Assembly (NCBI RefSeq): GCF_023343835.1
Contig: NC_064439.1
Location: 19,787,433 to 19,851,432, forward strand
From: Lagopus muta
Lineage: Eukaryota; Chordata; Aves; Galliformes; Phasianidae
Length of the DNA stretch: 64,000 nt
Direction of reading: 5' to 3'
Translations under genes and position numbers: made by a program
Part shown: one piece after another, positions 62,401 through 64,000 of the stretch
Layout: the number at the start of each line of letters is the position of its first letter
Numbering within the stretch: the first letter of the stretch is position 1
Notes under the pieces: model-generated
Told to the model about the DNA's origin: nothing
Database searches by the model: none
Seen by the model: only the letters and a program-made list of their open reading frames with translations

Positions 62401-64000
62401 CCCTGACAAACAGTTGTTCTAGCAGTGACAGAGCTGCATTTGAAGGAGCAGCTTTGAAAGGCTGTCAAGTACCTTCTCATACATTTAAAAGGCATGTCTG
62501 CTGTTGCTCTCCTTGCTGCTAAACCTACATCTGTAGTAGAAGAGGATATGGGTCAACAGACAGATTGTATTGTTCATTAATGTGATAGTTTTCCTTTTTT
62601 CCTTTACTTCAAGTAAATATTGCATAGTTGGATTTGATATATAATAGCAGCTCTTCTCACAGTTTATCAAGATCAGAATACTTTCTAGTTAGTATTAATC
62701 TGTATTTCTGTCTCTGGCATCTTATTTCTCTGACTTTATTGGTTATTTGTTGCTATCTGACTTATTGGTTTATTGGTGCTGAACCCAAGTTTTTCTTTCT
62801 ACCTTTGCTACTCTGCCCCCTTTCTTCCATATCCTCCTCCTTTACCGCTGCCACTGACAAGGTATTCTCATCCAAAGCACTGTTATATGCATCATGCGAG
62901 GTTCAAACTGTACCAGTATTGTCTGTGGAATGGTTTCGAAGTATATTTTTAAAATGAAATCTGTTTTCTCTTCAATATTATTAAAGACAGTGAAATGATT
63001 TTTATGGATGAATCTCTCCCAACATTTTCTTTTCCCATATTTTTTCTTTCCACTTAATTAGTACAGGTATGTTTACTACTTTTCGGCTTAGAATCATAGA
63101 TTCCTTTGAGTTGGTAGGGACATTTAGAGGTCATCTAGTCTAACTCTCCTGCAATGAACAGGGACATGTACAGCTAAATCAGAGACCCAGAGTCTGATCC
63201 AGCCTCACCTTGAAAGTCTTCAGGCACAGGGCACCAACTGCATCTCTAGGCAACCTGTTCCAGTGTCTCATCACCCTCACTGTAGACTTTTTCCTTATAA
63301 CTAAGCTTCATCTCCTCTCTTTAGGCTTGAAGCCATTTCCCCTTGTTCTCTCCACAGACCCTGCTGAACAGTCTGTCCTCTTCTTTCCCATAGCTCTCCT
63401 TCAGATTCTGAAAGGCCACTCTCAAATCTCCCCAGAATCTTCTCCAGGCTGCCCTCTCAGCCTGTTCTTTTAGGAGAAGGTGTTCCATCCCTTGGATTGT
63501 TTCTCTAGGCCTCCTCTGGATGTGCTCTAACAGGTCTTAATAGGATCTTTAATGAGAAATATTGCAAAAGTGATAACTCGCTTTCTTCTTGCTCAAAGCC
63601 AAAATTATGATCTCTGGAAGAAATGTTGTTTCTTTTTTTCACTTTAAGCACCGTAATTTGCATATGTATGGTAACATAGTGAATAACTACTGAAACTGAG
63701 ACTAATAACCCTATTAAAAAGTTGAAACCACAATTTCTCTTCACAGAAATTTCTTTCCTTTGGCCTCAGCACGAGCATTGTAATACTATAACTCAGTTGT
63801 CATAAATACTGGACCATTAGCATTCATTTCTTATTAAGAATAAAGTGTTGAAGCTGCAATGGCCTGGGAGAAGACAAATATGTGTTTGTGGACTTCACTG
63901 AGAGAAGTAATTTAACACTCCTGTGAAATTATATTGAGTTAAGTTTTCCTACTGTGAGACTTTTAGGCCTGCTATTTATCTTATGTATATATCCAGTTAC
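35326..64000 (+). CDS. CUBN: CUBN (cubilin), 5' part: 22 exons, continues beyond the window
   Basis: Exons listed separately join in phase into 3157 nt (1052 codons plus one base), about 29% of the roughly 3,600-residue protein. Cubilin is a peripheral membrane endocytic receptor. With amnionless and megalin it takes up intrinsic factor-B12, albumin, HDL/apoA-I and other ligands in kidney tubule and gut, and in birds presumably yolk sac. Order: signal peptide at 1-22, furin site RQKR at 31-34, N-terminal trimerisation and amnionless-binding region to about 127, eight EGF-like repeats at 134-468, then CUB1 475-588, CUB2 593-705, CUB3 711-822, CUB4 824-935 and CUB5 938-1051. Each CUB shows four cysteines and spans two exons. 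In mammals CUB5-8 bind intrinsic factor-B12, so only the first of those is present here. The last visible exon ends at 61633 and no next exon was found before 64000. Splice sites are GT-AG throughout. No disabling change is seen. Confidence 0.97.
35609..35738 (+). CDS. CUBN: CUBN exon 2
   Basis: Residues 40-83, including [20 protein letters not shown], the conserved N-terminal beta-helix segment needed for trimer assembly and amnionless binding. Acceptor ACAACAG, donor GTGATG. Confidence 0.95.
36102..36194 (+). CDS. CUBN: CUBN exon 3
   Basis: Residues 84-114, charged and helical ([14 protein letters not shown], then VSLLDSK), the start of the short coiled-coil. 93 nt, phase 0-0. Confidence 0.93.
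36930..37190 (-). mobile_element. CR1 LINE 3' fragment in CUBN intron 3, minus strand
   Basis: The plus strand starts ATAGAATCATAGAAT, the reverse of the CR1 tail. The minus strand reads [20 protein letters not shown], a CR1 ORF2 C-terminal segment. 5' truncated. Confidence 0.88.
37469..37507 (+). CDS. CUBN: CUBN exon 4 (39-nt mini-exon)
   Basis: Residues 115-127, [13 protein letters not shown], continuing the heptad pattern. Acceptor TTCTCTTGCAG, donor GTGAGT, phase 0-0. Too short to appear as an open frame; supported by phase and homology. Confidence 0.92.
38261..38362 (+). CDS. CUBN: CUBN exon 5 (EGF1)
   Basis: Residues 128-161 with C134, C139, C145, C154 and C156 of the first EGF-like repeat ([11 protein letters not shown]). 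Acceptor GGGTTTCAG, donor GTGAGT. Confidence 0.95.
39289..39392 (+). CDS. CUBN: CUBN exon 6 (EGF1 end, EGF2 start)
   Basis: Residues 162-195 plus two bases: last cysteine of EGF1, then DVNEC, a calcium-binding EGF start, and [14 protein letters not shown]. Acceptor CACCTTAG, donor GTAATT. Confidence 0.96.
39393..43959 (+). other. CUBN introns 6 and 7 region
   Basis: Apart from exon 7 this is non-coding. Open frames of 110-140 codons here (for example 39318-39677, 41325-41738 and the antisense 42914-43336) are exon read-through or chance. No repeat was recognised with confidence. Confidence 0.55.
42484..42610 (+). CDS. CUBN: CUBN exon 7 (EGF2 end, EGF3 start)
   Basis: Residues 196-238: [12 protein letters not shown] closes EGF2, and [20 protein letters not shown] opens EGF3. 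Acceptor TACCTTTAG, donor GTAAGA. Confidence 0.96.
43960..44128 (+). CDS. CUBN: CUBN exon 8 (EGF3 end, EGF4)
   Basis: Residues 239-294 plus one base: [11 protein letters not shown] closes EGF3, and DIDEC to CDPCPTG is most of EGF4. Acceptor TATGTGCAG, donor GTATGG. Confidence 0.97.
44404..44748 (+). mobile_element. LTR-like repeat copy 1, CUBN intron 8
   Basis: Starts TGTAGTAGAAATGCTAAGTC and carries GAGCACCTGGTGGGAAGGCA, TTTCCAGACCTCA, TATCTTGCTGGAGATCC and CTGCAGCCTAGGACTTTGCT. It matches the copy at 46231-46553 over its length, roughly 75% by eye. TG start, promoter-like TCAAGTAAGG and length suggest a solo LTR; no viral genes are present. Confidence 0.55.
45273..45404 (+). CDS. CUBN: CUBN exon 9 (EGF4 end, EGF5)
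   Basis: 132 nt, phase 1-1, residues 295-339: [21 protein letters not shown] and CGVCPPG. Donor is GTTGAA, weak because position +3 is T. It lies between two LTR-like repeats of the same orientation. Confidence 0.96.
46231..46553 (+). mobile_element. LTR-like repeat copy 2, CUBN intron 9
   Basis: Starts TGTAGCAGAAATGCTAAATC and follows the same order as copy 1. About 24 bp are missing before TTTCCAGACCTCATTTAAGG. Same orientation as copy 1, about 1.83 kb downstream. Confidence 0.55.
46847..46942 (+). CDS. CUBN: CUBN exon 10 (EGF5 end, EGF6 start)
   Basis: 96 nt, phase 1-1, residues 339-370: [20 protein letters not shown] and CHPLATC. Acceptor CTGTACAG, donor GTAGGA. Confidence 0.96.
47478..47599 (+). 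CDS. CUBN: CUBN exon 11 (EGF6 end, EGF7 start)
   Basis: Residues 371-411: [18 protein letters not shown], then [13 protein letters not shown]. The acceptor TCTCAAG is unusual (AAG) but is fixed by phase and homology. Donor GTAAGT. Confidence 0.93.
47600..50515 (+). other. CUBN introns 11 and 12 region
   Basis: Apart from exon 12 this is AT-rich non-coding DNA with no recognised repeat beyond short A- and T-runs (49181-49203, 49616-49625). Confidence 0.55.
48889..49075 (+). CDS. CUBN: CUBN exon 12 (EGF7 end, EGF8)
   Basis: Residues 412-473 plus one base: [16 protein letters not shown], then [16 protein letters not shown] to GPQC, a complete calcium-binding EGF8. Acceptor ATCTGTAG, donor GTATGT. 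Confidence 0.97.
50516..50634 (+). CDS. CUBN: CUBN exon 13 (CUB1, first half)
   Basis: Residues 474-513: [17 protein letters not shown] to [12 protein letters not shown]. The first two CUB cysteines are present. Acceptor TTGTTGCAG, donor GTAAAA. Confidence 0.96.
50888..51092 (+). mobile_element. CR1 LINE 3' fragment in CUBN intron 13, plus strand
   Basis: Contains GGTGACACACTGGAACAGGT, GGATGAGGCTCTGGGCAGCC and the end CCATTCTGTGATTCTAT, the standard order of the CR1 3' end. Severely 5' truncated. Confidence 0.9.
52071..52305 (+). CDS. CUBN: CUBN exon 14 (CUB1, second half)
   Basis: Residues 514-591 plus one base: [30 protein letters not shown] and [12 protein letters not shown]. Acceptor CCTGTTTAG, donor GTAAGT. 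Confidence 0.97.
52306..53281 (+). other. CUBN intron 14
   Basis: Non-coding; a T-run of about 22 nt lies at 52629-52650. Nothing else named. Confidence 0.6.
53282..53463 (+). CDS. CUBN: CUBN exon 15 (CUB2, first half)
   Basis: Residues 592-652: [35 protein letters not shown] and [13 protein letters not shown]. The CUB calcium-site Asp-Tyr pair is present. Donor GTAAGG. Confidence 0.97.
54197..54359 (+). CDS. CUBN: CUBN exon 16 (CUB2, second half)
   Basis: Residues 653-706 plus one base: [16 protein letters not shown], and [14 protein letters not shown]. Acceptor TGTCTAG, donor GTAAGT. Confidence 0.97.
54558..54748 (+). CDS. CUBN: CUBN exon 17 (CUB3, first half)
   Basis: Residues 707-770: [33 protein letters not shown] and AGCSLSYIE. 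The acceptor is CAGCAG, so the exon may start at 54558 or 54561; both keep frame and differ by one alanine. Confidence 0.95.
55209..55970. other. GC-richer segment in CUBN intron 17, possibly a repeat
   Basis: About 0.75 kb that is distinctly richer in G and C than the rest of the 3.35-kb intron. An antisense 112-codon frame at 55209-55547 is proline-rich and matches nothing I know. It could be a decayed LTR or other repeat; no termini were found. Confidence 0.3.
57704..57720. repeat. Poly(A) tract
   Basis: A run of about 17 A in CUBN intron 17. Confidence 0.75.
57912..58053 (-). mobile_element. CR1 LINE fragment adjoining CUBN exon 18, minus strand
   Basis: Begins ATAGAAGCATAGAATCCTTA, then AAAAGGGACCTTTAAACATC and CAGGTTGCCCAGGGCCTGAT, a CR1 3' region in reverse. 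The CCTTGAAAGTCT match to the copy at 63091 extends it to about 58053, 47 bp before exon 18. Confidence 0.82.
58100..58256 (+). CDS. CUBN: CUBN exon 18 (CUB3, second half)
   Basis: Residues 771-822 plus one base: [39 protein letters not shown]. Acceptor TTAATGATTAG with a T-rich tract that adjoins a CR1 fragment. Donor GTAAGA. Confidence 0.96.
58628..59284 (+). mobile_element. CR1 LINE fragment in CUBN intron 18, plus strand
   Basis: About 0.66 kb of ORF2 end plus 3' UTR: CTGGGCTGCATCAAAATTAG, CACCTGGAGTACTGTATCCA, CCTTTCAGTACCTACAGG and the tail ATTTTATGATTCTATGA. The part before the tail has an internal deletion relative to the usual CR1 order. Confidence 0.88.
59546..59724 (+). CDS. CUBN: CUBN exon 19 (CUB4, first half)
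   Basis: Residues 823-882: [34 protein letters not shown] and TCDSDYVE. Acceptor CTTGGCAG, donor GTAAAG. Confidence 0.97.
59922..60084 (+). CDS. CUBN: CUBN exon 20 (CUB4, second half)
   Basis: Residues 883-936 plus one base: [19 protein letters not shown] to [12 protein letters not shown]. Acceptor GTTCTTCAG, donor GTAAGA. Confidence 0.97.
60321..60537 (+). CDS. CUBN: CUBN exon 21 (CUB5, first part)
   Basis: Residues 937-1008 plus two bases: [38 protein letters not shown] and [12 protein letters not shown]. In mammals CUB5 opens the intrinsic factor-B12 binding block. Acceptor ATCTCTACAG, donor GTATGT. Confidence 0.97.
61503..61633 (+). CDS. CUBN: CUBN exon 22 (CUB5, end)
   Basis: Residues 1009-1052 plus one base: [20 protein letters not shown] to [13 protein letters not shown]. 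Acceptor TTTGCTGCAG, donor GTAAAA, phase 1 out into the intron that runs off the window. Confidence 0.96.
61634..64000 (+). other. CUBN intron 22, to the window edge
   Basis: No CUB6 exon was found. Holds a short A-run at 62050-62061 and a CR1 fragment at 63091-63538; the rest is AT-rich DNA. Confidence 0.65.
63091..63538 (-). mobile_element. CR1 LINE 3' fragment, minus strand
   Basis: Begins GAATCATAGATTCCTTTGAG and continues through CAGGCACAGGGCACCAACTG, GCAACCTGTTCCAGTGTCTC and GCCCTCTCAGCCTGTTC. About 450 bp, the longest uninterrupted antisense CR1 piece here. Confidence 0.9.

Noticed and set aside
61634-64000. Search for the next CUBN exon (start of CUB6)
   Set aside because: No stretch with the expected SPNFP-type motif and GT-AG borders was found, so the exon is presumed to lie beyond the window.

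Overview
The window is vertebrate genomic DNA, almost certainly from a bird and most likely a galliform such as chicken. It holds long introns with GT/AG borders, one CpG-island promoter, several CR1 LINE fragments ending in the ATTCTATGAT-type 3' tail, and mariner-like relics of the kind common in chicken. There is no bacterial, phage or CRISPR content. Most long open frames are chance reads through introns or repeats.

Two plus-strand genes lie head to tail. TRDMT1 (DNMT2, the tRNA-Asp cytosine-38 methyltransferase) is complete, from the CpG island near 420-860 to the stop at 27609. It has 11 coding exons that join in phase into 398 codons, and motifs I, IV (PPCQ), VI (ENV), VIII, CFT and the C-terminal GNSLNV are all intact. 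About 7.7 kb of intergenic DNA follows, with an LTR-like element, a mariner fragment, a CR1 fragment and short tandem duplications. CUBN (cubilin, the endocytic receptor for intrinsic factor-B12 and many filtered proteins) starts with a signal peptide at 35326 and runs off the right edge. Twenty-two exons (about 1,052 codons) encode signal peptide, furin-site propeptide, N-terminal trimerisation region, eight EGF-like repeats and CUB domains 1-5 of the usual 27.

The genes do not act in one pathway; their adjacency matches the human order as I recall it. TRDMT1 is a nuclear/cytoplasmic RNA-modifying enzyme with a housekeeping-type promoter. Cubilin is an epithelial surface protein of kidney tubule, gut and yolk sac, with no CpG island at its first coding exon.

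The strongest unexplained structure is a long inverted repeat in TRDMT1. About 215 bp in intron 6 (16905-17123) recurs in reverse orientation in intron 9 (22778-22991) at roughly 96% identity by eye. It brackets exons 7-9, a phase-0 block of 507 nt, which is the classical layout for back-splicing into a circular RNA or for RNA editing of a duplex. In CUBN, two LTR-like copies in the same orientation bracket the in-frame exon 9, whose 5' splice site is weak. No wholly new system was recognised.
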